In this document: positions 8,640 to 16,702 of the stretch, piece after piece
Numbering within the stretch: the stretch's first letter is position 1
Layout of the letters: each line of letters begins with the position of its first letter
NCBI RefSeq assembly: GCF_000688235.1
Contig: NZ_JHYO01000016.1
Coordinates: 1-64,000 of the forward strand
Origin: Terasakiella pusilla DSM 6293
Lineage (GTDB): Bacteria; Pseudomonadota; Alphaproteobacteria; Rhodospirillales; Terasakiellaceae
DNA: 64,000 bases
Direction of reading: 5' to 3'
Notes under the pieces: generated by a model
The model's database searches: none
The model's input: only the letters and a program-made list of their open reading frames with translations
Told to the model about the DNA's origin: nothing
Translations under genes and position numbers: made by a program

Positions 8640-10298
8640 ATGACAATAAGTGCCGCACTTCAGAAACAGGATTGTGAAGACTTTACAAATCGCATTTCGG
8701 TATTGGTCGAAACCCGTTCTGCTCACGATCATATTTTGAGCGAGGCAGCATTGGGTTTTGTCACTCTGCTGGAAGAAAAATTTGGGGAGCGCCGCAAGTC
8801 GCTGGTGGCAGCCCGTGCAGAGCGTCAGGCCCGTCTTGATCGTGGGGAAGAAAAACTGGGTTTTCATCCAGAAACAGCCGAGATCAGAGCGGCTGATTGG
8901 AAAGTATCTCCGGCTCCGCAAGATTTGCTGGATCGCCGTGTGGAAATTACGGGTCCGGTTGATCGCAAAATGATTATCAATGCGCTGAATTCCGGTGCCA
9001 AGGCCTTTATGGCAGATTTCGAGGATTCCTCGACCCCGACATTTGACAATATGTTGGACGGTCAGGTGAACATTTATGATGCGGTTCGTCGCACCATCCG
9101 TTTCACAGATGAAAAATCGGGCAAGGCCTATGCGTTGAAAGAAGACGGGCTTGCGGTTTTGATTGTTCGCCCACGGGGCTGGCATATGGAAGAAGCGCAT
9201 TTGCAGATTGAGGGCCAAGCCCTGTCTGCGGCCCTGGTCGATTTTGGATTGTTTGTTTTCAACAATGCAGAGGAATTAACAAAACGAGGCACAGGGGCCT
9301 ATTTTTATCTGCCTAAGATGGAAAGCTATCTGGAGGCCCGTCTTTGGAACGATATTTTTGGGGAAGCCGAAACGGTGTTGGGTCTGGCGAAGGGGACAAT
9401 CCGCGCAACTGTGTTGATCGAGACTTTACCTGCTGCCTTCGAGATGGACGAGATTTTATTTGAACTTCGTGATTATATCGTCGGGCTGAACTGTGGTCGC
9501 TGGGATTACATTTTCTCCATGATTAAGACATTGGGGAAGCAACCGGATTTTCTGGTCCCTAATCGCGAACAAGTGACCATGGCCGCGCCGGCGTTGCGTG
9601 CCTATAGTCAGCTCTTGATTAAGACCTGTCATCGTCGCGGGGCACATGCCATGGGCGGTATGGCCGCGCAGATCCCGATTAAGGGGGATGAAGCGGCAAA
9701 CCAACAGGCCTTTGACAAGGTGCGCGCCGATAAAGAACGCGAAGCCAGCAATGGTCATGATGGCACATGGGTTGCCCATCCCGGTTTGATCGACACCGCT
9801 TTTGAAGCTTTCAACGCGTATATCGATCAGGACAATCAGCTTGAAAAACAGCGCCCGGATGTCGAGGTGAGTGCCGCTGATCTGACCGCCTGTCCAGAAG
9901 GCACCCTTACCGAAGAGGGATTGCGCGGCAATATCCGTGTGGGTGTTTCCTATCTGGAAGCTTGGTTGCGCGGGCAAGGATGTGTGCCGCTTTACAACCT
10001 GATGGAAGATGCCGCCACGGCAGAAATCTGCCGCACGCAGGTCTGGCAATGGTTGCGACACGGGGCATTTTTCGCGGACACCAACCGTGGCCTGACCCGT
10101 TTCCTTCTGGTGCAGATTGTTGCGGAAGAAACCAAAGATTTTAAAGGGGGCATGTTTGAAGAGGCCATCAAACTGTTTTTGGAATTGTGCCTGTCAAGCG
10201 AGCTGGAACCCTTCCTGACCACCCCTGCCTACAAAATTCTGCTGAAGAAAGCAGATTGGATAGAAGCCATTTATAAAGTTAAGGAGATGTCTCAATGA
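8640..10298 (+). CDS. aceB: Malate synthase A
   Basis: A 552-residue glyoxylate-bypass enzyme that condenses acetyl-CoA with glyoxylate to malate. Family blocks are clear: KAFMADFEDSSTPTFDNM (Mg/catalytic region), VRPRGWHMEE, NCGRWDYIFSMIKTL, AMGGMAAQIPIK and WLRHGAFFADTNRGLTR. Length and motifs fit the form A family, not the 720-residue form G. It overlaps aceA by 4 bp (ATGA), so the two are translationally coupled. It is transcribed away from the ScfR/RamB-like regulator. Confidence 0.95.
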   Translation: MTISAALQKQDCEDFTNRISVLVETRSAHDHILSEAALGFVTLLEEKFGERRKSLVAARAERQARLDRGEEKLGFHPETAEIRAADWKVSPAPQDLLDRRVEITGPVDRKMIINALNSGAKAFMADFEDSSTPTFDNMLDGQVNIYDAVRRTIRFTDEKSGKAYALKEDGLAVLIVRPRGWHMEEAHLQIEGQALSAALVDFGLFVFNNAEELTKRGTGAYFYLPKMESYLEARLWNDIFGEAETVLGLAKGTIRATVLIETLPAAFEMDEILFELRDYIVGLNCGRWDYIFSMIKTLGKQPDFLVPNREQVTMAAPALRAYSQLLIKTCHRRGAHAMGGMAAQIPIKGDEAANQQAFDKVRADKEREASNGHDGTWVAHPGLIDTAFEAFNAYIDQDNQLEKQRPDVEVSAADLTACPEGTLTEEGLRGNIRVGVSYLEAWLRGQGCVPLYNLMEDAATAEICRTQVWQWLRHGAFFADTNRGLTRFLLVQIVAEETKDFKGGMFEEAIKLFLELCLSSELEPFLTTPAYKILLKKADWIEAIYKVKEMSQ

Positions 10299-11923
10299 GT
10301 ACCCGTAAAAGCTATACCCAAATTCACGCAGACCTTTTGGCGCGCTACCCCGAAGGGGTCACACCCAGCGGGATCGCTATTGATGAAATTGCTCAGCTGA
10401 AAATTCAGAACACCTATGCCACTCATCTGGATATTGCCAAAGAAATGGCCTCTGTTATGCGCGAAGATATGGCGGCGTATGATGCAGATCCCAACCGTTC
10501 GACCCAGTCGCTTGGGTGTTGGTCCGGCTTTCATGCACAGCAGATGATTAAGTCGGTTAAACGCCTGCGCGGCACAACCAAGGGGGCTTACGTGTATCTG
10601 TCCGGCTGGATGGTTGCGGGGTTACGAAACCGTTTTGGTCATTTGCCGGATCAGAGTATGCATGAAAAAACTGCGGTGGCTGATCTGATTGAAGAGATTT
10701 ATGTGTCTTTGCGTCAGGCCGATGAAGTGGCACTGAATGATCTGTTTAAAGAACTGCGTAGCGCACGTGAGCAAGGCGCTGGTGAGGTGACAATAAATGA
10801 GATCATTGCCCGGATTGATGCCTTTGAATCTCATGTGGTTCCGATTATTGCGGATATTGATGCCGGGTTCGGCAATGAACACGCCACCTATTTGTTGGCA
10901 AAAGAACTGATTAAGGCGGGGGCCTGTTGCTTGCAGATTGAAAATCAGGTGTCAGATGCCAAGCAATGTGGCCACCAAGATGGCAAGGTCACGGTCCCGC
11001 GGGAAGACTTTATCGAAAAATTACGTGCGTGCCGTATTGCCTTTGAAGAATTGGGTGTGGACGACGGGGTGATCGTCGCGCGTACAGATAGTCTCGGCGC
11101 GGGGCTGACGCAGAAAATTCCGGTTTCCCAGCAAGCCGGGGATTTGTCAGCAGAATATATTAAATGGCTGAAGACAGAAGAAATCACGGATATTAACCGT
11201 GCAAGTGAAAATGAACTGGTCCTCATTCGCGACGGGAAGACCGTGCGACCGGAGCGTTTGGCCAATGGCTTGTTCAAGTTTCAGGAAGGGACAGGGCGCG
11301 CCCGTGTGATTGAAGATTGTGTGGCAAGTCTGACACAAGGCGGCGCAGATTTACTTTGGATTGAGACAGATACACCTGACGTTGCGGAAATTGCCGGGAT
11401 GGTGAATGAAATTCGCAAAGTGGTGCCGACTGCCAAGCTTACGTACAACAATTCCCCGTCTTTTAACTGGACATTAAATCTGCGTAAACAGGTGCGCGCC
11501 GATTGGCTTGAGGCCGGTAAGATCAGTGAAACCGATTACCCGGCTGGGGCGGAATTGATGTCAGCGGATTTTGATGAGACCGAGCTGGGGTTGGAAGCCG
11601 ATGCACGTCTGCGTCGCTTCCAGGTGGATATTTCGACACAGGCTGGCGTCTTCCACAATCTGATTACATTGCCCACATTCCATATGACAGCGAAGGCAAC
11701 GGATGATTTGGCCCGTGGATATTTTGGCGACGACAAAATGTTTGCTTATGTAAACACAATTCAGCGCGAAGAAATCCGCCGTGGCATCAGTGCGGTGAAA
11801 CATCAGCATGAAGTGGGCAGTGATCTTGGTGATACGTTTAAAGAGATGGTCAGTGGTGATCGTGCCTTGAAAGCAGGTGGCCATAATAACACGATGAACC
11901 AGTTTGGTTCTGCGGCAGAATAG
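10295..11923 (+). CDS. aceA: Isocitrate lyase
   Basis: A 542-residue enzyme that splits isocitrate to succinate and glyoxylate, allowing growth on acetate, fatty acids or ketone bodies. The active-site signature K-x-C-G-H is present as KQCGH, after the metal site IADIDAGFGNEHATYLL. It is longer than the 430-residue E. coli type and resembles the extended form seen in Pseudomonas aeruginosa. The start ATG overlaps the aceB stop, and AAGGAG lies upstream. It is followed after 12 bp by a small conserved-looking gene that probably shares the transcript. Confidence 0.95.
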   Translation: MSTRKSYTQIHADLLARYPEGVTPSGIAIDEIAQLKIQNTYATHLDIAKEMASVMREDMAAYDADPNRSTQSLGCWSGFHAQQMIKSVKRLRGTTKGAYVYLSGWMVAGLRNRFGHLPDQSMHEKTAVADLIEEIYVSLRQADEVALNDLFKELRSAREQGAGEVTINEIIARIDAFESHVVPIIADIDAGFGNEHATYLLAKELIKAGACCLQIENQVSDAKQCGHQDGKVTVPREDFIEKLRACRIAFEELGVDDGVIVARTDSLGAGLTQKIPVSQQAGDLSAEYIKWLKTEEITDINRASENELVLIRDGKTVRPERLANGLFKFQEGTGRARVIEDCVASLTQGGADLLWIETDTPDVAEIAGMVNEIRKVVPTAKLTYNNSPSFNWTLNLRKQVRADWLEAGKISETDYPAGAELMSADFDETELGLEADARLRRFQVDISTQAGVFHNLITLPTFHMTAKATDDLARGYFGDDKMFAYVNTIQREEIRRGISAVKHQHEVGSDLGDTFKEMVSGDRALKAGGHNNTMNQFGSAAE

Positions 11924-11935
11924 GAGGTTTCCCGA

Positions 11936-12169
11936 ATGGATGATGAACATATTTTGGCAATTCCGGGGGCAGGCACTTGCCCCCAGCCGACAGATATCCA
12001 CGAAGCGTCGTCCTGGATGAGTTATCAGGTCGACCAGTTGAATTTAGCGGTGAAAAAACTGGTTGATGCGGGGGCCACGATCGAATTGGTTCGGACCTCG
12101 CGCTATCATAACGGTACGGGGAACTGGGGAGATCAGTTCCGCACCCATCTAGTGAAAGAGAACCGTTAA
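11936..12169 (+). CDS. Small conserved-looking protein downstream of aceA
   Basis: A 77-residue soluble protein with no membrane segment. The ATG has a strong ribosome site (AGGAGG at 11922-11927, overlapping the aceA stop), which supports translation as the third gene of the aceBA operon. It contains CPQPTDIHEASSWMSYQVDQ and ends in a basic QFRTHLVKENR tail. I do not recognise a family. The operon position suggests a role tied to the glyoxylate bypass, but that is inference. Confidence 0.65.
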   Translation: MDDEHILAIPGAGTCPQPTDIHEASSWMSYQVDQLNLAVKKLVDAGATIELVRTSRYHNGTGNWGDQFRTHLVKENR

Positions 12170-12210
12170 ACTTCTCCCGGTGCATTTTTGATAGTAGAAT
12201 GCACCAATCT

Positions 12211-12272
12211 AGGCAGAGTGTGTCTTTCCCATTCCAAAGGGGAACGTCCTGGCACACTCTGCCTTCTTTTTT
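12211..12272 (+). terminator. Terminator of the aceBA operon
   Basis: A 12-bp perfect stem (AGGCAGAGTGTG at 12211-12222 with CACACTCTGCCT at 12253-12264), with a smaller inner TTCCC/GGGAA hairpin, followed by TCTTTTTT. A second 8-bp hairpin without a T tract lies just upstream (12179-12186 with 12198-12205). The T tract ends only 13 bp before the next start codon. Confidence 0.85.
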
Positions 12273-12284
12273 CAGGAATAGATT

Positions 12285-13052
12285 ATGACGAACCCAATTC
12301 ATCAAAAAACACATTTAATTGATATTGTCTTTCCCGGTGACACCAATCACCATGGCACCCTGTTTGGCGGTAAAGCCCTGTCGGAAATGGATAAGGTCGC
12401 CTTTGTTGTTGCCTCGCGCTTTGGGCAGCGTCATTTTGTCACGGCATCATGTGAACGTTTGGACTTTGAAGGCCCGGCCTCTTGCGGTCAAATTATCGAT
12501 TATGTGGGACGTGTTATTTCTGCGGGAAGGCGCTCGGCCCGTATTCAGGTCGATATGTATGCTGAAGATCTGTTGTTGCCTCGACGCATCCGTTGTACCT
12601 GCGGCGTGTTTAATATGGTTGCGACCGAAAAAGACCGCGGAAATTTACCGGAATTTACACCGGTTGAAGTCACCGAAGACCCTTTGGAAAAACCGGCAGA
12701 ATGTCAATTTGTCGAGATGGTCTTTGCCGATCAGGCCAACCATTACGGCAATTTGTTTGGGTGGCATGCGTTGAATATGATGGGCAAGGCGGCTTTTATC
12801 ACAGCGACTCGGTATGCACGAAAGGTCTTTGTCATGGCGTCCTCCTTGCGCAATGATTTTACGGCAAAGGCTTATGTGGGGGAACTTGTGGAGTTAACTG
12901 GTAAAGTCATCAAAACCGGTCGGACCTCGTTAACCGTCTCCGTTGTGATGGAAGCCGAAAATCTTTTGACAGGGGAGCGTCGCCTGTGCGCAAAAAGCGA
13001 CTTTGTCATGGTCGCTGTCGATGAAGAAGGGCGCCCCGTCTCAATTGACTAG
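12285..13052 (+). CDS. Acyl-CoA thioesterase, double hotdog (ACOT type)
   Basis: A 255-residue protein made of two hotdog ACOT domains (about 1-120 and 130-250). Each starts with the family block: FPGDTNHHGTLFGGKALSEM in the first and FADQANHYGNLFGWHALNMM in the second. It hydrolyses acyl-CoA to free acid and CoA in the cytoplasm. The start ATG lies 13 bp after the T tract of the aceBA terminator, leaving no room for a normal promoter between them, so it depends on read-through or on a promoter inside the upstream hairpin region. It ends the plus-strand block before a convergent operon. Confidence 0.85.
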   Translation: MTNPIHQKTHLIDIVFPGDTNHHGTLFGGKALSEMDKVAFVVASRFGQRHFVTASCERLDFEGPASCGQIIDYVGRVISAGRRSARIQVDMYAEDLLLPRRIRCTCGVFNMVATEKDRGNLPEFTPVEVTEDPLEKPAECQFVEMVFADQANHYGNLFGWHALNMMGKAAFITATRYARKVFVMASSLRNDFTAKAYVGELVELTGKVIKTGRTSLTVSVVMEAENLLTGERRLCAKSDFVMVAVDEEGRPVSID

Positions 13053-13332
13053 GGCGCGGTTTGGTTAAGTTTCTTCAGGGTGAGGATAAAAGAGCCCCTG
13101 CCTCCCGAAGCTCCGTCGATCTAAATAGTGTTGTGTGGTGAAGAGCGTTTTTAATCGGTAAGCATAGGAAATGCTTTAGGTTCAGAGTTTTTACCTCATG
13201 GACTGATTTGAAACAATTATCACCGTCTAGTCCGTCACTGGGCACAAAAGTCATGTTGAAAAATGCCCTTTTGGGCAACGATTTGACCCCTGTTTTTTTA
13301 GAAACTTACTTTCGTTGTTTTTGAGGAGGCGA

Positions 13333-14103
13333 CTATAGGGCGGTCCAGCCGCCGTCCATGGTTAGGGAGGTGCCTGTGATTTGGCTGGCTGCGTCGCTGC
13401 TTAAGAAGAGGCAGGTTTCTCCCAGTTGTTTAGGCGTGGCGAAGGTTTTTGAGGGTTGCTTTTCGGCCAGTAGGGCTTGGCTTTCCTTTTCCATCGTTCT
13501 ACCGGATCTTTCTGCGCGAAGCCGGATTTGTTCTTCAACCAACGGCGTGAGGACCCAACCGGGACAGAGGGCGTTGGCTGTGATCCCTGTCTCTGCTGTT
13601 TCTAGGGCGCAGACTTTCGTGAGACCGATGAGCCCGTGTTTAGCCGCGACGTAGGCGGACTTTTGGGGTGAGGCGATTTGGCCGTGGACGGAGGAGACGT
13701 TGATAATGCGTCCCCAGTTTTGTTCTCTCATATGAGGGAGAGCCATGCGCGTGGTGTGGAAAGCTGCACTCAGGTTTAAGGCCAAGATGAGATCCCATTT
13801 TTCAGTTTGGAAGTCTTCGATGGGACTGACGTGCTGCATACCTGCGTTGTTTACCAGAATATCGATGGCGGGCAGTGCGGACATCATATGGTCAATATCA
13901 TCTGGTTTGCTCAGGTCCGCTGGGTAAAATTGGACGCTTGCGTTGCCTAATTGATCGAGCTCATGACACAGTTTTTCCGTCAGGGTGCTTTTTGTCCGAC
14001 CATTGAGGACCACGTTGTAGTTTGCGTGAGCAAAGACCCGGGCGATGCCCAGGCCAATGCCGCTTGTGGAACCTGTTACAAGAACGGTTTTATTCGGTTT
14101 CAT
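13333..14103 (-). CDS. Short-chain dehydrogenase, 3-hydroxybutyrate dehydrogenase-like
   Basis: A 256-residue NAD(P)-dependent SDR. It has the TGSTSGIG cofactor loop near the N-terminus, NNAG, the catalytic serine in NVSSVHG, and Y-x-x-x-K as YVAAK. The ITGTSLTMDGGWTA end is typical of D-3-hydroxybutyrate dehydrogenases, which oxidise 3-hydroxybutyrate to acetoacetate. The ATG at 14103 is chosen because AAGGGGAAA precedes it and it lies 4 bp after the CoA-transferase stop; an in-frame extension to 14172 would overlap that gene. It is the last gene of the IclR-led minus-strand operon. Confidence 0.78.
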   Translation of the reverse strand: MKPNKTVLVTGSTSGIGLGIARVFAHANYNVVLNGRTKSTLTEKLCHELDQLGNASVQFYPADLSKPDDIDHMMSALPAIDILVNNAGMQHVSPIEDFQTEKWDLILALNLSAAFHTTRMALPHMREQNWGRIINVSSVHGQIASPQKSAYVAAKHGLIGLTKVCALETAETGITANALCPGWVLTPLVEEQIRLRAERSGRTMEKESQALLAEKQPSKTFATPKQLGETCLFLSSDAASQITGTSLTMDGGWTAL

Positions 14104-14107
14104 GATT

Positions 14108-15331
14108 CTATTTCCCCTTCGCCAGTACGCCGTTTTTTCGCAACAAGGAAATCTCTTGTGGGGAAATACCAAGGAGATCGGTCAGGATATCGTTTGTATT
14201 TTCGCCTAATGTGGGTGGGGCGGTCATGGGCGCGATGTTTTCCCCTTCAAATTTAATGGGGCTGGAAACGACCTTTAGTGTACCGATTTCTGGGTGTTCT
14301 ACGGTGCGCACCATCTCGCGTGCTTGGGTGTTGGGGTGCTCCAAGGCTTCTTGAACGCTTAAGATCGGGGCGAAGGGAACGTCAAATTCATCTAGTCGGG
14401 CTTCCCACTCTTGCGTGCTGCGCTTTTTCATGGCGTCAGCGACAATTTGTTCAAGGGTAGCACGATTTTCAATGCGCGCGAGATATTCGCCGTAGCGCGG
14501 ATCGTCGATCAAGTCTTCCCGTTCAATCGCACGCGCAAGGTTGAACCAAAAATTCTCGGTGAGGCAGGCAACGATAATATGTCCGTCAGAGGTCTCAAAG
14601 GCACCGTAGGGAACAAGGTTGGGGTGACGTGTGCCAAAAGGTTTCGGGGTCTCGCCCGTTACAAAATAGATTTGTGAGAGATAGCCTAACATCCCTAAAA
14701 GACTGTCGAGCATAGAGATATCGAGTTTGCGCCCTTGGCCAGTGCGCGTGGCTTCGTGAAGGGTGCCTAAGATACCGAAGACCCCAAAAATGCCGCCGGC
14801 CATATCGCCGAGGGGAATACCGAGTTTGGTCGGGGTTTGATCCGGTTCTCTATTGACACTCATAATCCCGGAGAGGGCTTGCGCCACGATGTCGAAAGAG
14901 GGGTTGTCGCGCATGGGACCTGTTGCACCGAACCCGCTGATGGCGCAATAGACAAGTTTGTCATTGCCTTCTTTCAGGGCGTCATATCCTAATCCCAGTT
15001 TGTCCATAACGCCGGGGCGGAAGTTTTCGATGACGATGTCGCATTGTGCGGCAAGGTCTTTTGCGATTTTGACGCCTTCCGGGGTTTTTAGGTTGAGAGA
15101 AATGCTTTTTTTATTGCGGTTGAGGGCAATAAAATAGTGGCTCATATCATTGACGAAAGGGGGGAAGTTACGGGTGTCATCGCCTTTTTCAACAGATTCG
15201 ATTTTAATGATTTCAGCCCCCATATCGGCCAAAATCATTGTTGCATAAGGGCCTGATAGAACGCGTGTAAAATCCAGAACACGTACTCCTTCAAGCGGTC
15301 CTTTCCATCCCTGTTTTTGTTGGTCTGTCAT
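14108..15331 (-). CDS. CaiB/BaiF family CoA-transferase (class III)
   Basis: A 407-residue class III CoA-transferase moving CoA between carboxylic acids. The family start GVRVLDFTRVLSGPYATMIL (15-34) and the catalytic aspartate D176 in LGDMAGG are present, and length fits the family. It lies 5 bp from the PaaI-type thioesterase upstream and 4 bp from the SDR downstream, so one operon is likely. The actual acid pair is unknown; neighbours suggest a short hydroxy- or keto-acid handled near the acetoacetyl-CoA pool. Confidence 0.88.
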   Translation of the reverse strand: MTDQQKQGWKGPLEGVRVLDFTRVLSGPYATMILADMGAEIIKIESVEKGDDTRNFPPFVNDMSHYFIALNRNKKSISLNLKTPEGVKIAKDLAAQCDIVIENFRPGVMDKLGLGYDALKEGNDKLVYCAISGFGATGPMRDNPSFDIVAQALSGIMSVNREPDQTPTKLGIPLGDMAGGIFGVFGILGTLHEATRTGQGRKLDISMLDSLLGMLGYLSQIYFVTGETPKPFGTRHPNLVPYGAFETSDGHIIVACLTENFWFNLARAIEREDLIDDPRYGEYLARIENRATLEQIVADAMKKRSTQEWEARLDEFDVPFAPILSVQEALEHPNTQAREMVRTVEHPEIGTLKVVSSPIKFEGENIAPMTAPPTLGENTNDILTDLLGISPQEISLLRKNGVLAKGK

Positions 15332-15336
15332 TTTTT

Positions 15337-15756
15337 TTATCCTGCTTTTTTAGTAGGGACGGCTTTCCAGATCCCTGTGGCTTGAGCGACTTTTTTATCC
15401 CCGACCGTGAGGTGAGCGTTTAAGAATAAGGTGGATCGTGTCTTCGATGCGATCTCACCGCGTACCTCGATAAAATCACCGGGCTTTACGCCCGCGATGA
15501 AATGGGTGTCCAGTTGCAGGGTGACGCACGCCTGTCGATCCATCGCTTCCCATGCGAGAATACTTAAGACGTGGTCGGCAAGGGCGGTGAGGACGCCGCC
15601 ATGGATCATGCCTGCATTATTAACATGAGCTTGCGTTGTCAGCAGGCCGTAGGCCCAGCCATCATCCTTTTTACGTGCCCAAAGCGGGCCGATGGCATCC
15701 ATCAGGCCGACGGCGTTACGGGTTTTCCAACCATTGTTGAGTAAGTCGTTCTGCAT
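15337..15756 (-). CDS. PaaI-family hotdog thioesterase
   Basis: A 139-residue single-hotdog protein with the PaaI/YigI-type motif NNAGMIHGGVLTALADHVL (around 47-65), containing the catalytic-loop HGG and an acidic residue in the following helix. It probably hydrolyses a short or aromatic acyl-CoA and relieves CoA sequestration. It sits between the IclR gene (36 bp away) and the CoA-transferase (5 bp). Confidence 0.82.
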   Translation of the reverse strand: MQNDLLNNGWKTRNAVGLMDAIGPLWARKKDDGWAYGLLTTQAHVNNAGMIHGGVLTALADHVLSILAWEAMDRQACVTLQLDTHFIAGVKPGDFIEVRGEIASKTRSTLFLNAHLTVGDKKVAQATGIWKAVPTKKAG

Positions 15757-15791
15757 TTTTTCTCCATTTTTGAAACACCCGTAAACGGGGA

Positions 15792-16580
15792 CTAGTTAAG
15801 TAAAAAATTGCTGGTGTCGTGGGCAGCTTTCAGCATGCGTTCTGCCAACGAATCGATTCCTTGGTTTTCCATTTGCTCGCTGACGCCGACAGAAACAATC
15901 GCGTGAGACACGGCCCCCGCTTTGTTGAAGACTGGGGCGGATAGGACTGTGATGCCGCGAATATATTCGCCGTTATCAATGCCATAGCCGCGTTCTTTGG
16001 TTTGTTTGACTTGGTCCATCCAGGTATCGAAGCTGGGTGGGTTATCCCAGATCAGTTTTTTGAAATGACTTTCTAATGTCTTTTTCGGCAAGTCGCTAAA
16101 GGCGGCAAAACACCGGCCTGTCGCGCTGATGTAAGCCGGAAAGCGGCTGCCGATATCTACTTGCAAACGAAAGGGGAGTTGCGTGCGTGCAATGGCAACG
16201 GCGATCATCTGGTTGCGACCAGATGTTTGCACGCCGATGGATGTAATCGCGAAGTCTTCGGCAAGTTCATCAAGATGCGGTTGCACAACTTGGGTAAAAC
16301 CGTTTTTGAGAATGACGGTCCGTGCGAGAGGCAAAATGCCGATTCCGATATTATATCTTTTGGTTTCTTCATCGAAATCGGCCAATCCCTCTTCTACCAG
16401 TGTACGCAGGATGTGAAGGCATGTGCTGGGGATTAAATCTGTATCCCGTGCAATCTGGTTTACGCCCAAAGGCTGATCGGAACTGGCAAGCCTGCGTAGT
16501 ATTTTTATACCTCGTGTGAGGGCGGGAACCTGTCTTGTTTTGGCAGTTTTCTCGTCTTTTTCTGGGGTGTGTGCGGTCAT
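15792..16580 (-). CDS. IclR-family transcriptional regulator
   Basis: A 262-residue regulator with an N-terminal winged helix (about 18-80; LGVNQIARDTDLIPSTCLHI recognition region) and the C-terminal IclR effector domain (about 90-255; DNGEYIRGITVLSAPVF). It is transcribed divergently from the acyl-CoA synthetase operon with 100-120 bp between, which contains two inverted ATTGT/ACAAT-type repeats. It therefore probably controls both its own operon and the large TRAP/carboxylase operon, with a small acid or CoA ester as effector. Confidence 0.85.
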   Translation of the reverse strand: MTAHTPEKDEKTAKTRQVPALTRGIKILRRLASSDQPLGVNQIARDTDLIPSTCLHILRTLVEEGLADFDEETKRYNIGIGILPLARTVILKNGFTQVVQPHLDELAEDFAITSIGVQTSGRNQMIAVAIARTQLPFRLQVDIGSRFPAYISATGRCFAAFSDLPKKTLESHFKKLIWDNPPSFDTWMDQVKQTKERGYGIDNGEYIRGITVLSAPVFNKAGAVSHAIVSVGVSEQMENQGIDSLAERMLKAAHDTSNFLLN

Positions 16581-16597
16581 TTCTTCCTCCTAAATTC

Positions 16598-16634
16598 ATT
16601 GTCTATATACAATAGAAAAAACATATTGACAATA
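16598..16634. promoter_or_regulatory. Candidate IclR operator region
   Basis: Two inverted repeats built from the same half-site. The first is ATTGT-N6-ACAAT at 16598-16613. The second is TATTG-A-CAATA at 16624-16634, which overlaps a possible -35 TTGACA (16626-16631) reading toward the acyl-CoA synthetase. The repeats sit between the divergent IclR and synthetase genes. Confidence 0.5.
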
Positions 16635-16702
16635 AAATAATCGCCCCTCATGCTTAGGTTACAAATGAAACGAACCAAACAATGCGAAAGGTCATTGTCA
16701 AA

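Noticed and set aside
12179-12205. 8-bp hairpin GGTGCATT/AATGCACC as the aceBA terminator
   Set aside because: It has no T tract; the stronger 12-bp stem at 12211-12264 does.
13075-13278. Possible 67-residue minus-strand protein in the gap after the thioesterase gene
   Set aside because: No ribosome site, no recognisable pattern, and it spans a small GCCC/GGGC hairpin region between convergent genes. The 280-bp gap is better read as non-coding.
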